Source: Jacaranda mimosifolia (lineage: Eukaryota > Streptophyta > Magnoliopsida > Lamiales > Bignoniaceae). Taken from it: DNA of 64,000 bases. A program made the translations under genes and the position numbers. This document shows, piece by piece, positions 50,981 to 60,660 of the stretch. The stretch spans positions 33,810,760 to 33,874,759 of the forward strand of contig CM032127.1 in NCBI GenBank assembly GCA_018894105.1, read 5' to 3'. Positions within the stretch are counted from its first letter, which is position 1. The number at the start of each line of letters is the position of its first letter. The notes under the pieces are model-generated. The model ran no database searches and was not told the origin of the DNA. It worked only from the letters and a program-made list of their open reading frames with translations.

Positions 50981-53900
50981 TTTAAATTGCCGCCTTGACC
51001 GCCTTTTGGTTGCCTGCCTCTCACCTTAAAAATGGGCCTCTCACCCATGCGTCGCCTCTTGCCTTTAATAACTATGACAACAAAAAAGGGTACCCTAATA
51101 ATAAAAAGGTAGGTACCTTGGTGTGACCATTGTAGACATGTTGGTAATACTAGGAAAACTTGCTGGAAAATTCATGGAAAACTAGCTGAGTGGAAGCCCT
51201 TTCGACAAACAAGTGAAAAAGAGTCATGGAGATACAAAAAAGAGGTAAAGAGACTGTCGAAATTTGGTAGTGAAGTTTTCACTGTGGAACAATGGAGCTT
51301 CTACAAAAGATACTAAGCTATGCACAAATGCCACACTAGACATGCCTACTGTGATTGAGACCAGAATTTTAGCATGCAAAGGTAATTGCTCGCTTGCTTT
51401 AATAGTCAACCTCTTTCAAATATACAACATTGATTTTGGAAATGCAATGTAGTTACTCTCATGTAGATTCGAATGAGACTATCTCTTGGCCTGTAGGTCC
51501 TGATACAAGGTTGAGTTGGTTTTCTGAATGCTTAAGGAGAAATACTCCATAGGCATGTATTCATATATAAAGTTTGTTGATTACAAGAAGGCAAGTTAAT
51601 ATTCATACTTATCTCCTATACTAAATATATGCAATGAATCAAGAATAAGGTATATCAAAAGATATCATGATATCAACACTTCCCCTCAAGTTGGTGCATA
51701 CATGTCATATTCATCCAGCTTGTAGCATATGTACGCTACCTTTGGACCCTAGAAAGATTTGGTGAAGATATCAACCAAATTGATCATTGAAGTTCACAAA
51801 TAAGGTAGTAATTTCTCATGAGATGAGGTTTTCCCAAATGAAATGACAATTGATTAGAGCTGCTTGGTTGTTCCAAATGAGTCTCATAAAGCTTACTTCA
51901 CAAAACTTCAATTCTTGGATCAACTGTTTTAACCAGATTAATTCATATATGGTAAGGGCCATAGCTCGATGTTCAGCTTTTGTGCTTGAGCTAGCAACAA
52001 TACTATGCTTTTTAGCTATAGATAAGAACAACTAAACTGATGCCATTTTAGCAACATGAGAGAAAATATCCTTATAATCAAGTTCAAAAATTGAGTGTAA
52101 CCTTTAGTCAGAAGGGTTGCTTTCAAATGTTATACTTGCCTATTAGGTCCCACTTTGACATTAAAGACCAATTGACAACCAACTATGGATTTTCCAGAAC
52201 GGAGATGAACCAGAGTCAAAGTATGATTGGAATCTAAAGTAGCCATCTCATAAATCATTGCCTGATGCCATCTTGACATCATCTTCGATGTGATAGTACT
52301 TCTTGAACTGTTTTTGGAATAGAAATAGACAACAAGGCAGATATAAAGGCATAATAGGATGGAGATAAACGATGATAGCTCAAACAATTATAGATAGAGT
52401 AAGGATTACGCGTAAAGCATATTCAGAGCATTTGGAGGCATTGGAGTAAGAGATGAATCACTTGGATCAACAGTGGCTAAAACTTCTTAAACCTTAGGTT
52501 GGTATCAACGTTGATAGATGATTAGTAGACGGGTTAAGTGGGAACTTGATTGACTAGGTTGATCTTGGGGCTTAGGCACATGTATTCATGGGGAATAAGG
52601 AATAAATGGACTAAAGTAGGAAATTGGTAAAAGTTGGGAGATGGTCTTTGGCTCTATTGGTGACACAAAGTAAGGTGTGTTTTTGAAAAATGTCACATTT
52701 GCAGATATGTAAAATTAATGTATGGATAGAGAATAACATTGATATCCTTTCTAGACTCGAGAATAACCTAGAAAAACACATTTAATAGTCCGAGCAGACA
52801 GTTTATATAAGGAAAAGATTATGTATAAAGCAAGCAGAACCAAAGACGCGAGGAGGGACAATGTAGAGGGTCCTCAAGTAACAAAAAAGAATGAGGTACT
52901 TGGTTATTGAGAACAAGAGATGGCATTTGATTTATTGAATAACTTGTAGCAAGAATAGCATACCTAAAACTATAATGGTGCATTAGCATGTATAGCAGGG
53001 TACGAGTTGTTTCAATAATATAGCGATGTTTTCTTTCTATTATTCCATTTTGTTGTGTTTTGTGGACAACTAGACTAATGGATCATCCTATGAGATATCA
53101 TGAAGGAATTGAAGGTTGCAGAAAAGTATATCTTGAAAAGTCATCAACAAAAACAACAAAATACTATATCTTGGGACAAAACTAACACCATTAGGACCCT
53201 GGACATTAGAATGAACAATGTTAAAAGCTGCTAGGATGTTAACAAGTTTTCCAAGCTGACACGACTCACATTCTAAGGATTGTAAATAGGAAGGATGAGG
53301 AACCGTCGTCCATAATTTATTTAGACTTAGATGACCTAAATGACGGTGAAGGAGATTTGGAGATTTTGTGACAACACATATAGTGGACGGTGGAGGTTAC
53401 AGATGGTAAAGTCCATATTCAAATCCTATGCCAATCGCCTGCCTTATGTTCCTATCCTATATAATAAAAGAGTCAGCAGTAACAGTCATATTTGTTGGTA
53501 AGATGACGAACAAACATTAAAATAAATAGACAATTTGGTATTAAAACAACAGAATATAGGGATAACGAAGGATTAGGTGGAGATTGGCCAACATTAATAG
53601 CTTTAGTTTTAGAACTATCGGCAGTTGTGGTGTGATATGGCGTATTGCTTGATGATAAATTCAAGATAAGAGACGAATTACCAGCAATATAGTCAGAAGC
53701 ACCAAAATCTACGATACAAAAGTCATGAGACATAAATTGAGAGGGGCAAATTGTTGAATTACTAGTGTGAGCTACAATGGCAGAAGATAATGCTTGCTAA
53801 GTTGCTTTGAACCTTAGATACTCTTTATATTCAGCATTTGAAAGAATGTTTTGGTTATTAGATTCTGCTGCATTAATTGATTTTCAAGAAAACTATGTGG

Positions 53901-56872
53901 AAAATAGCATTTATCTCGAGTATAGCCTTTGCATCTACAATGAGAGTATTTAATGCGATTTCCAAAAACATAACCTCCTTTACTGCCACGGCCTACCAAC
54001 GACCACGTCTTCCACGATCAACTAAATCAAAGACAAAGATCGAGGATTTTGATTCTGGTGGAGCCTTGAGGAACAATCAAAGAGCTCCTCTACTATGGGA
54101 ATATTGGATTTGTTTGGATTTGATTTTGAGCAGAATTAAAATTCTTATGAGCTTATGGAGAAGATGCACCCTAAACATCTTTTTGAGGTTGGTTATTGCC
54201 TTTTTGTTTTCATCACCAACTAAAAAGAGTTATCTCTTGAATCGTTAGTTGAGCTTTGTGTAAGTACAACGATAGGTCATGTTTCATTATATTTAATTTT
54301 ACTAAATTGTGAATGCCATCATATAAAGTTGTATATTATTGGAGTAGATGCTCTAAGCCTTTTGCTATATGTCTTAGTAGGTTTTATAGCAGTGAAGTGT
54401 ACTGATAATATTGGATCAATAGATTGACATAATACAGAAACTAGTTTATAATCAACCTTATCCCAGCGGTCTCTTTTTGATACTTCAATATCTTCTAGCT
54501 TTGTAGTAAGATGATCAAAGTGTCCTTGCCTTAAAAACATATTTCAATAACAACATGCCAATTTAGATAGTTTTTACCTTTGAATTTCTCTGACATAATG
54601 ATTGGAGCATTAGAGAAAGCAAAGGAGACAATCCTCTTTTTTGAATAGTTAACAATTGAGGATAATTTCGATGAAAACTATGATTGATAGAGAAATAGGC
54701 TAAAGGACTGACAAGCAAATTGATTTGCACTAGACAAAACACAAAACTAGGGAAAAATGTACTTTAGAGGTATGTGTGTTGAAGATGGTTGGAGATCAAG
54801 TTGCCGGAATTGGATTTAGGACGGGAACATGGAGGCAAGTGTGGCGATGTATGGCCTTGTATGCGTCCTCACATGTCTGCACATGCAATAGTGATGAATT
54901 TTCTAGGTGGCGTGTCGAGGCGTATGACGGCTTTAATGACGGTAGGGTTTCTTGGGTTCAATCAGAAATTTAGTTGTAGTGACATTGGCACTGGTGGGGT
55001 TGATGATCGGCATCGGAAAGAGGACATCATATTAGGACAATAAAAGGGGTCCAAGTTTTTGGTTTTGCCCCTACTGGTGAAAGCCTTTTATTTTCCTTTT
55101 TTTTGGGGGGGGGGGTGGTAGAGTATATAGATGTTGGTTTATAACCTTGTTGTAGTACCAACTTGAGTACAAGAAGGAAACTAAATATTCATATGTATCT
55201 CCTATACTAAATATATTGAATGAATCAAGGATGAGGTATATCAAATGATATCATCATATCAACAAAGAAAAAGCAAGGGGCCATGGATTGTGGATGCAGG
55301 TGCAACCGATCACATGATGGAGATAAAACACGTTTTGACTTCTTTTATCCTTGCCCTTATAACCTTATAGTAAGAACTGCTGAGGAAATATTTTTTTTTT
55401 CCTAGGTGTGACCCGTTAAACATAAAACCAATTTTTCCAATTTTTCGGTTCCTTGGAATTTTTTTTTCCAAGTGGCATCAAAATGTCGTTATGTCGGGAT
55501 ATTTTATCCTTGTCGGGATATTTTATCCATGTCTTTAGGAAAATGGGTATCTCCAATAATGATTACAAGTTCTAGTCTTTTTCCCTCTCCACTTGAGCCA
55601 AGGAATTAAATTATATTGCTAAATTCCTAGATAATCATATATACCCACAAAACCGAACGTGGTTCTACACAAATTAATTTAGTCATAAGGTGTCAACAAA
55701 AAGAGGGAGCGAATGACTTATTGGGCTGCTTCCTTATAGCTCAAAGAAACAGAAGCCCCAACTTTGCATGGGGCACCTTGGCATGCCTTTTCGCTTAGTG
55801 GCATGCTTTCTTCCTTTAACTACAATGAATAGAAAATAATATTTTTTATGTCTTGTACATGCAAGAAACTAAATAAAAAGTGGATTGTAGCTTTTGAAAA
55901 CAAACCAAAGGCCTCATTACCCATATTACCCTAAACAAAAATGATAGCTTTTACTAGGTTGTGCTTATGCTTTCCATCTCCCATGTCTTATATATCAAAG
56001 AGAAAGAGAACTTAAATATTTGAAATAATTCATAATGGAAATATCATACAAATCCAAACCAATTCTTCTAAAAAGGAAATAAGCACATCTTTATGCTACA
56101 ATAAAAGTTGATTCTATTTAACTCAAAACACCCAGTTGACATCCCATGTGTCAAAGATGTTTAACCATGTTGCTAGTTAGCAACAACAAGACATTGATGT
56201 TGCCTTTCCACTCTGACTGATGCTAGCCTTGTGGTGACGATGCCAATATTTAAAGGGAGACCTCATGAAACTTTAAACTTTCAATATGATAGCCCAGAGT
56301 AACTGTCCTACTACTGAAATGACACTACCTTCATTTCTAGTCTTGATTGAGTGTGATTATGATTGTCTCTCTTTCGGTTAATATCATCTCCATTTTCAAT
56401 TCTTTTGGTGGTTGCATTCTGCAGAATTCCATGGTTGCCATTGATTAAGGAAATATTATCCATTTTGTATCAAAATGTTTGGTCTAGGAAGATAAATATT
56501 TCATTAATGACATTCAAGAACTAAAAAGAATTTAAATGATCCTTTGATGCGTTTATTTGTATGGAATGGATGATACTGTATGGTCTATAGATTTTGGATA
56601 ACATAATAATTTCTTTAGTGTATTTCATTATGCCACAAAATATTTGCTAAAATTTGTAGTTCAATTTGACTGAATTGCATGGTCTGTTTTATTTCAATAT
56701 GCACAATCACATACTATTAATTGAGTTGATATTATTGTAGGTTTGTGATATACTTGAAGAGAAGCCATTGACGTGTATGAGTGGTGGAGGTGAACCCTGG
56801 GTGGTTGCCTCCTGGTTGCGGGATCATCTTCTCTCGCCCAAGGAAAGAAAGGATCCATTTATATGGAGAAAG
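37040..56872 (+). CDS. MSC-domain (Man1/Src1 C-terminal) inner nuclear membrane protein, 3' end missing
   Basis: Seven exons join in frame to 305 residues: 37040-37283, 46479-46606, 46721-46792, 46902-47044, 47147-47261, 47344-47424 and 56741-56872. All introns are GT-AG. Layout: basic N-terminus (1-39), membrane segment 1 (about 40-61), cysteine-rich lumenal start (FCD at 68-70; YCEPCPTNG from 83, [16 protein letters not shown] phrase, CVEDGDIN), the MSC body ([13 protein letters not shown] from 125), membrane segment 2 (about 224-243), then a nucleoplasmic winged-helix-like part ([35 protein letters not shown]). Relatives are the plant single MSC protein and, more distantly, yeast Heh1/Heh2 and animal MAN1/LEMD2, which anchor chromatin and act in nuclear pore and envelope quality control. 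No LEM/SAP domain is present, as is usual in plants. The final exon(s) were not found up to 64000. Introns 1 and 6 exceed 9 kb. Confidence 0.9.
38986..39399 (+). repeat. 207-bp direct repeat, two diverged copies
   Basis: attgtgactga(a/g)gaggtcctt occurs at 39063 and 39270, and attagaaacagttgg at about 39120 and 39326, both 207 bp apart. A third partial copy of the aaatagattag...gagtcctc block follows near 39430. No coding role is evident. Confidence 0.65.
39550..40309 (+). mobile_element. hAT-type MITE, copy 1
   Basis: 760 bp with inverted ends catagttattaaagg and cctttcataactatg, flanked by an 8-bp duplication gatatgac / gatataac (39542-39549, 40310-40317; 7 of 8 match). An 8-bp duplication and ends starting CA are typical of hAT elements. 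The subterminal regions are GC-rich (gcgcttgcctcactcgcccc), the middle is pyrimidine-rich, and no transposase is present. Confidence 0.88.
42917..42990 (+). repeat. Possible end fragment of the same hAT MITE
   Basis: cacagttgtaaatagtgtgccttgc resembles the MITE end catagttattaaaggcgcttgcc, and GC-rich aaggctcgcccataagcctg follows. No right end or target duplication is found. Confidence 0.35.
46479..46606 (+). CDS. MSC-domain gene, exon 2
   Basis: Acceptor tgttgcatcag|at, donor aaactt|gtgcgt. It encodes [20 protein letters not shown] and [20 protein letters not shown], the cysteine-rich, most conserved part of the MSC domain. An in-frame ATG lies 19 bases upstream of the acceptor (46460), so a transcript starting within intron 1 could make a form lacking membrane segment 1; nothing shows that this happens. 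Confidence 0.93.
46721..46792 (+). CDS. MSC-domain gene, exon 3
   Basis: Acceptor ggcattgcag|tca, donor tgttgg|gtttgt, 24 codons, phase 0 at both ends. It reads [20 protein letters not shown] then GKCW, continuing the lumenal domain. Confidence 0.92.
46902..47044 (+). CDS. MSC-domain gene, exon 4
   Basis: Acceptor tatattttag|gtt, donor catgg|gtaagc, 47 codons plus two bases. It reads [17 protein letters not shown] and on to LLETRDNHG, a charged, probably helical part of the lumenal domain. Confidence 0.92.
47147..47261 (+). CDS. MSC-domain gene, exon 5
   Basis: Acceptor tgcttttag|t, donor gcattg|gtacat. It reads [19 protein letters not shown] then [19 protein letters not shown], the end of the lumenal domain and the first half of membrane segment 2. 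Confidence 0.9.
47344..47424 (+). CDS. MSC-domain gene, exon 6
   Basis: Acceptor gagtttacag|ttt, donor catgag|gtataa, 27 codons. It reads [20 protein letters not shown] then AEELYHE: rest of membrane segment 2, a basic turn, and the start of the nucleoplasmic domain. A nearer acceptor cttctag at 47374-47380 would give the wrong frame, which decides this start. Confidence 0.9.
47728..48647 (+). repeat. 460-bp tandem duplication inside a TRIM-like element
   Basis: Bases 47728-48187 and 48188-48647 are nearly identical; I count about three differences (cttgtg/cttatg, aagtag/aagcag, gcatgg/gcacgg). The breakpoint shares the short sequence agct with both ends. The unit runs from flanking DNA across the left LTR and interior into the right LTR, so the locus now has two left LTRs and one and a half right LTRs. 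Confidence 0.9.
47891..48686 (+). mobile_element. TRIM-like miniature LTR element, internally duplicated
   Basis: LTR units start tgttagatcc(t/c)acat(c/t) and end ttctttgaca: 47891-48001 and 48351-48461 (left type), 48110-48187 (cut by the duplication) and 48570-48686 (right type). After each left LTR comes tggtattggggc (48002-48013, 48462-48473), like the initiator Met primer site, then about 100 bp with cccattcccgatgtttgggct repeats and no gene. Flanks ctagt (47886-47890) and ccagt (48687-48691) look like a 5-bp target duplication. The 'gatccyacatcggtgaag ... gagctagcttttggggtgag' layout is that of plant TRIM LTRs. Confidence 0.82.
50357..51076 (+). mobile_element. hAT-type MITE, copy 2
   Basis: 720 bp, ends cactgtaattaaagg and cctttaataactatg (12 of 15 pair), with a perfect 8-bp duplication ACAACAAA (50349-50356, 51077-51084). 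The GC-rich subterminal parts (ggctcgcctgaggcgaccag; gcgtcgcctcttgcc) match copy 1. It contains a (CT)n(AT)n run at 50941-50982. It is inserted in the gag of Copia relic J. Confidence 0.9.
51816..52387 (-). pseudogene. Element K RT start and RNase H, core deleted
   Basis: 52130-52387 reads [20 protein letters not shown] then [14 protein letters not shown], the first 50 residues of Copia reverse transcriptase. 51816-52031 reads [20 protein letters not shown], in the RNase H region. About 100 bp separate them, where some 300 codons including the catalytic YxDD would be expected, so the polymerase core is deleted. Confidence 0.8.
52400..54700 (-). pseudogene. Element K gag, protease and integrase (decayed)
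   Basis: Gag core at 54319-54540 ([19 protein letters not shown]). Zinc knuckle region at 53814-53999 ([17 protein letters not shown], with an altered histidine). Protease at about 53690-53730 ([21 protein letters not shown] changed to DFG). Integrase phrase [11 protein letters not shown] at about 53020-53070. Each piece is in a different frame with stops between, so nothing is functional. Confidence 0.78.
56741..56872 (+). CDS. MSC-domain gene, exon 7
   Basis: Acceptor attattgtag|gtt, donor gagaaag|gtatac, 44 codons, phase 0. It reads [20 protein letters not shown] then [20 protein letters not shown] and IWRK. This is the winged-helix-like C-terminal part found in MAN1/Heh relatives. The frame joins exon 6 exactly. 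The family continues for several dozen residues more, so at least one exon is still missing. Confidence 0.92.
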
Positions 56873-57596
56873 GTATACACATCTTCTTGATAAACTATGG
56901 CCATGTTTTCAAACGATAAAACATGTTTTATGAATAGATATGTTTGTTCATCCAAGGTATAGCTTCTTCTTAAGTTTGCTAGTAACTACATGTCTAATTT
57001 TCCGATCACGTTGCACTTAAGCTTAATTGCATTAGAAAATTTCAGAATTTGATGTGATGTTCTTTGGTTATTCTTACGGACTTAATTTATGTTCTGGTAC
57101 ATCATTAAAGAGCGTGAGCTTGGCTATGAACCTTCAACCTTTGGTTAATATTGTCGCCATTGATGTGAATAAATACCAATGTTAGCTTTTGCAGTTTCTT
57201 ATAATCATTTAGATAGACACTATGGTGGAACTTATACATTTGCAAAGTTTTACTGTCTTTGTCCCACTCCTATTTCCTTTTTGAAATGCACTACAAATTA
57301 AGAATCCATTTCATAAAATATATATATATATATAATATTTTTTTTCCGCCCCACCAAAACTACCTTCTCAATTAGCAATAATACTACTTTTAAGTGTAAT
57401 ACAATAAAAGTACAATTTATTTTTTTCTCAACTTTCATTTGAAACTTGTACTAGGTTAAATGGACCCAAACTTGGGACGGAGGGAGGTATGTGGTTTGGG
57501 CGAAAGTGAACTCAATCTTGTTGATTATTATCGTTTTTATTTGATTTTTTTTCTTATTCAACCTTTCTTACAATTATCCCATTTGAGGGGTAATAG

Positions 57597-58168
57597 TGAT
57601 GAAGCAAGTTTTAGCTCATCAGGTGGTGAAAATGTGAGGTCGAATTTCCACTCTGCTAAAGATATAGGGGTCGAACTTGCAACCACAAAAGCTCGTAAGG
57701 CTTACCGAGGGGCCCTTGGCTAAGATCTTTTGATCCTCAAGTGAACTAGTAAGGGGGAGGTGGAAGATAATGGAAATAGCTGAAGGTATAGGCCTGGCAT
57801 TGGGATTTTTCCATTGTCCTCTACGTCTACAAAGTATTTAGTCATTTGTAGGGAGGGGCATTTTAGTCCTTTCTTAGGGGCTTGCAAGTGGTCTGCCTTG
57901 CTGGAAATGGGAGACTGAGACTGCTACTTTTTAGCTATTTTGACATGCTTTTATCCTGATAGCTGGTAATGCTACAACACGGGTGAAAGGACATATTAGC
58001 GGCCAGTTGACATTAAGTGTTGTCACCCTGGCGTTGGTTGAAGTCTTGGAGTCAGACTTTTGAACTCCTTCGCCTTGGTAATTGGTACTTAGCGTTGTGC
58101 TGTTTGTGATGGGAACTAAGATGTCTGGTCAAGGTTAGGGGTCAATGAACCTTCCCATATCATTAGCC
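57597..58168 (-). repeat. 3' LTR of Gypsy relic H
   Basis: Matches 60230-60660 and 62539-62727 block by block (gatgaagcaagttttag; ttgcaaccacaaaagctcgt; tgccattgggattt-like; ggcgttggttgaagtcttggag). The right edge is where homology stops. Confidence 0.7.
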
Positions 58169-58879
58169 CTTCCTCCCCAATTCCTAGGGCGCTTACCTAC
58201 TCTCGAATTGCCGGCCTGCGAAGTGTTCTCTATTGTGTGAATTTTGTCGACTCGGGGCGTGACTTGTAATAAGTGCTTTTGGGGAAAGCATCGCCAGGCA
58301 CATTTACTGCATGTCTCGTGGTCTCAGTGAGTGGAACATGTGGCGAGTAATTCCAGGAGTTTCTCTGTAATGCCAACACATAAAAATGTTTTTGCGCCCT
58401 CCGAGAATGTTTTGAGGGGATGTCAAGCGCCTTCCTTGCCATGCTATAAGTAAGGCTTTGGGATCCCTATACTCTTGCATTATATTGTTTGAGTCCGTAC
58501 TTGGTGATGCCACTCCATTAGTAACATTATTCCCCACTCTGCCTTCTCTAGCGCCTATTTGTGCATTCGTGTTATAAGCATACTTTTGGTTATTTGCTAA
58601 GAACTTCCTGCCCTCCTTTAGGTGATCTTTCTTACTAGGCGTTGCAACTTACTTTTCTAGCATGCCTTTAAGAGTTTTGTCTAATTTTTCGCTCGCAGGT
58701 TCAGGAAATGTCCAGACGTGACACGTAACTCGCCTATGACCTCGCTAGGTACCGGGGCCAAGCCTTACCTGCTTTAGTCACTAGCTCTCTTGCCAACCTT
58801 TGTTGAGCAGTCCCTTGGCGACTTAGAGCCCAAATTTTTTTGCGACGCTGCCTCCATCTCCGTCTCCACCTAAGTAAAG

Positions 58880-59190
58880 TGCTACCGAATGTCCAACTAG
58901 TCGCAATACTCCATTATCTTCCTACTATGGAATTGGGAGCCGTTGTTTGAAATTATTGTCCTAGGCAATTGAATTTGCATATGATGTTTTCCACATGAAG
59001 CTCCTAACGGCGGCTTCCATGATCTTGAGTATGGCTTCCAATTCGATCTATTTTGTAAAGTATTCAATGACCACGATGATGAATTTCCTTTGGCATCTAG
59101 CCATCGAGAAGGGCTCGACGATGTCAATACCCATTGATCGAAAGGAAAACGCATGTGTCATTGCTATTCTAGGCTGGTGAGGGTGTTAGA
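58880..59190 (-). pseudogene. Gypsy H integrase core fragment
   Basis: Minus-strand reading in shifting frames: GIDIVEPFSMARCQRKFIIVVIEYFTK (split by me into GIDIVEPFSMA and CQRKFIIVVIEYFTK), then RTIISNNGSQFHS near 58915-58950. These are the two catalytic Asp regions of Gypsy integrase (GxDIxGP..., DYFTKW; xxISDNGxQF), with the second Asp replaced by Asn. Stops and frameshifts make it inactive. Confidence 0.75.
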
Positions 59191-59799
59191 GTGTAATTGA
59201 CAAGGTTCACACTTCCTAGAGAATTCGATTGCGTCAGCCACTAATGTGGGCTAGAAGTAACTCTTCCTGATGACATGCTTAATTCCTGCGCAAAAAATCT
59301 ATTAGTTGGCTTTTAGTATTTGTAGGGAGTTGGGTTTCAATGCTGGTGACCTTGTTTGGGTTTCCGGATGCCAACGTGATGTACTTATAGCCCTTTATAG
59401 GTTGTTGGCGTGTATCTTGGAATCCCTTCTTCTTACAGTCGTTTGGCACATCGAGTAGCGGTATATTCGGTTGCATTGTTGTCTACAAGACCCAAGTAGG
59501 ACGGGGTTGGATTACTAAGGAGAGCGTGTTACACTGTAAGACTTTTTACATATCGCAACGGACTTGCCCTCACTAATTGAGGTTGGAAACTTGATTTGTT
59601 GGTGAAAAGTGGAGATGATGATTCGAAGTTGTTAGCGGCTGGAACACCAAAATTGGCATTGTATGACAACATCACACGATAATCGTGTGTGGTGTCATCA
59701 ACGTCCTTTATAGTAGCTCCTTTCTAATGGAGGTTGGTAGGCTGATGCACCCATGGGAAAGGATTCTTTAATGTTGAAGTACTAGGTCTATTTTAAGTA

Positions 59800-59935
59800 G
59801 TGCCACTATAGAAATTATATTAACAGAGCTATCGGTATCTATTAAAACTCTTTATACATAATGGTTGGCGATATCGGTAGATATAAGTAGTGGACTTGGG
59901 GAGATGACCTCGGCACATTGACTATGGTATCTTGA
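59800..59935 (-). pseudogene. Gypsy H protease fragment
   Basis: Minus-strand reading CAEVISPSPLLISTDIANHY then RVLIDTDSSVNIIS matches the Gypsy protease phrase RxLIDTGSSADIL. DTG is changed to DTD, and a stop precedes the motif. Confidence 0.65.
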
Positions 59936-60660
59936 TGCTCTTCCACATGAAAGATAACAAAGCCAACCTAATGTAACCCTGGTGTGCACGCCCTCTAGAG
60001 AGGTTCTATTGCTGAATAAGTCTACTTAAGAGCTGCTTCTTAGAGGTCTTCGAGTTCCTTCCTACTAGTTCTCCCAATCATGGTGATACTTTGGCTTGCG
60101 GCTTGGCCTATGGATGCACATAGTTGTATGAGATTAGCATTTTGTGTGGGAGGGTTGGATTTTCCATTACTACAGCTATCAAGCTATCCCTGATAGGTTA
60201 TAGGCTCTTTTCCCACATACTACACTAAATGATGAAGCGAGTTTTAGTTGATCTAGTAGTGAAAATGTGAGGTTGAGTTTCCACTGTGCTGGAGAATGGG
60301 GGTCGAAATTGCAACCACAAAAGCTCGTTAGGCTTGCCGAGGAGGTGGTCTTTGGCTAAAATCCTTCGATGCTTAAGTCAGGGACTAGGAAGGAGGAATA
60401 AGATAATAGAAATAGTTGGGGCATAATATAAAAATAGTATCTTCCCCTTGAAGCAAAGGTATACATAAAGCCTGCCATTGGGATTTTGCCATTGTCCCCT
60501 TCTTTCTATCAAATATTTATTCCTCTAGGAAGGGGTATTTTGGTCCTACCTTAGGATGGGCCTGTAGGTGGCCTACCATGTTGTAAACGAGCGGGAGATT
60601 GCTAGTTTTTGCTATTGTGACAGCTCTTTCATCGTGATTGAGAGTGGCATAACTGGGGAA

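Larger units (their letters stand above)
51575..55264 (-). mobile_element. Copia element K with 104-bp LTRs
   Basis: Minus-strand element with unusually short LTRs (51575-51678 and 55161-55264). The minus-strand LTR starts TGTTGATATC and ends AATCAACA. A purine tract CTTGAGGGGAAG lies beside the 3' LTR (about 51680-51691), and a weak primer-binding site TGGTACTACAAC (plus strand 55149-55160) beside the 5' LTR. Coding pieces follow Copia order. Flanks aagtt and aagaa share only three of five bases. It sits between the zinc knuckle and the protease of relic J. Confidence 0.82.
50095..55380 (+). mobile_element. Plus-strand Copia relic J (gag and protease pieces)
   Basis: Pieces of one element separated by two later insertions. 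Gag core at 50120-50300 ([20 protein letters not shown] then a frameshifted [18 protein letters not shown]). Zinc knuckle at about 51122-51181 ([14 protein letters not shown], where the knuckle histidine is Asn, then WKIHGK). Protease start at about 55283-55330 ([13 protein letters not shown], where catalytic DSG is DAG). The MITE at 50357-51076 and Copia K at 51575-55264 lie between. It resembles element E in gag. LTRs and pol were not found. Confidence 0.75.
47425..56740 (+). other. Intron 6 of the MSC-domain gene, 9.3 kb
   Basis: Bounded by gtataa and attattgtag. It holds the TRIM-like element with its 460-bp tandem duplication (47728-48691), a plus-strand Copia relic (about 50095-55380) broken by a hAT MITE and a minus-strand Copia, and a poly-G run near 55107-55116. 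In 48692-50090 and 55381-56740 I see no gene or identifiable element. Confidence 0.8.

Noticed and set aside
54776..55043. Two overlapping plus-strand open frames
   Set aside because: They lie antisense in the leader of Copia K between its 5' LTR and gag, with no family match.
57460..57723. 87-codon plus-strand open frame
   Set aside because: It overlaps the start of the Gypsy LTR. Residues resemble no family and the second LTR does not keep the frame.
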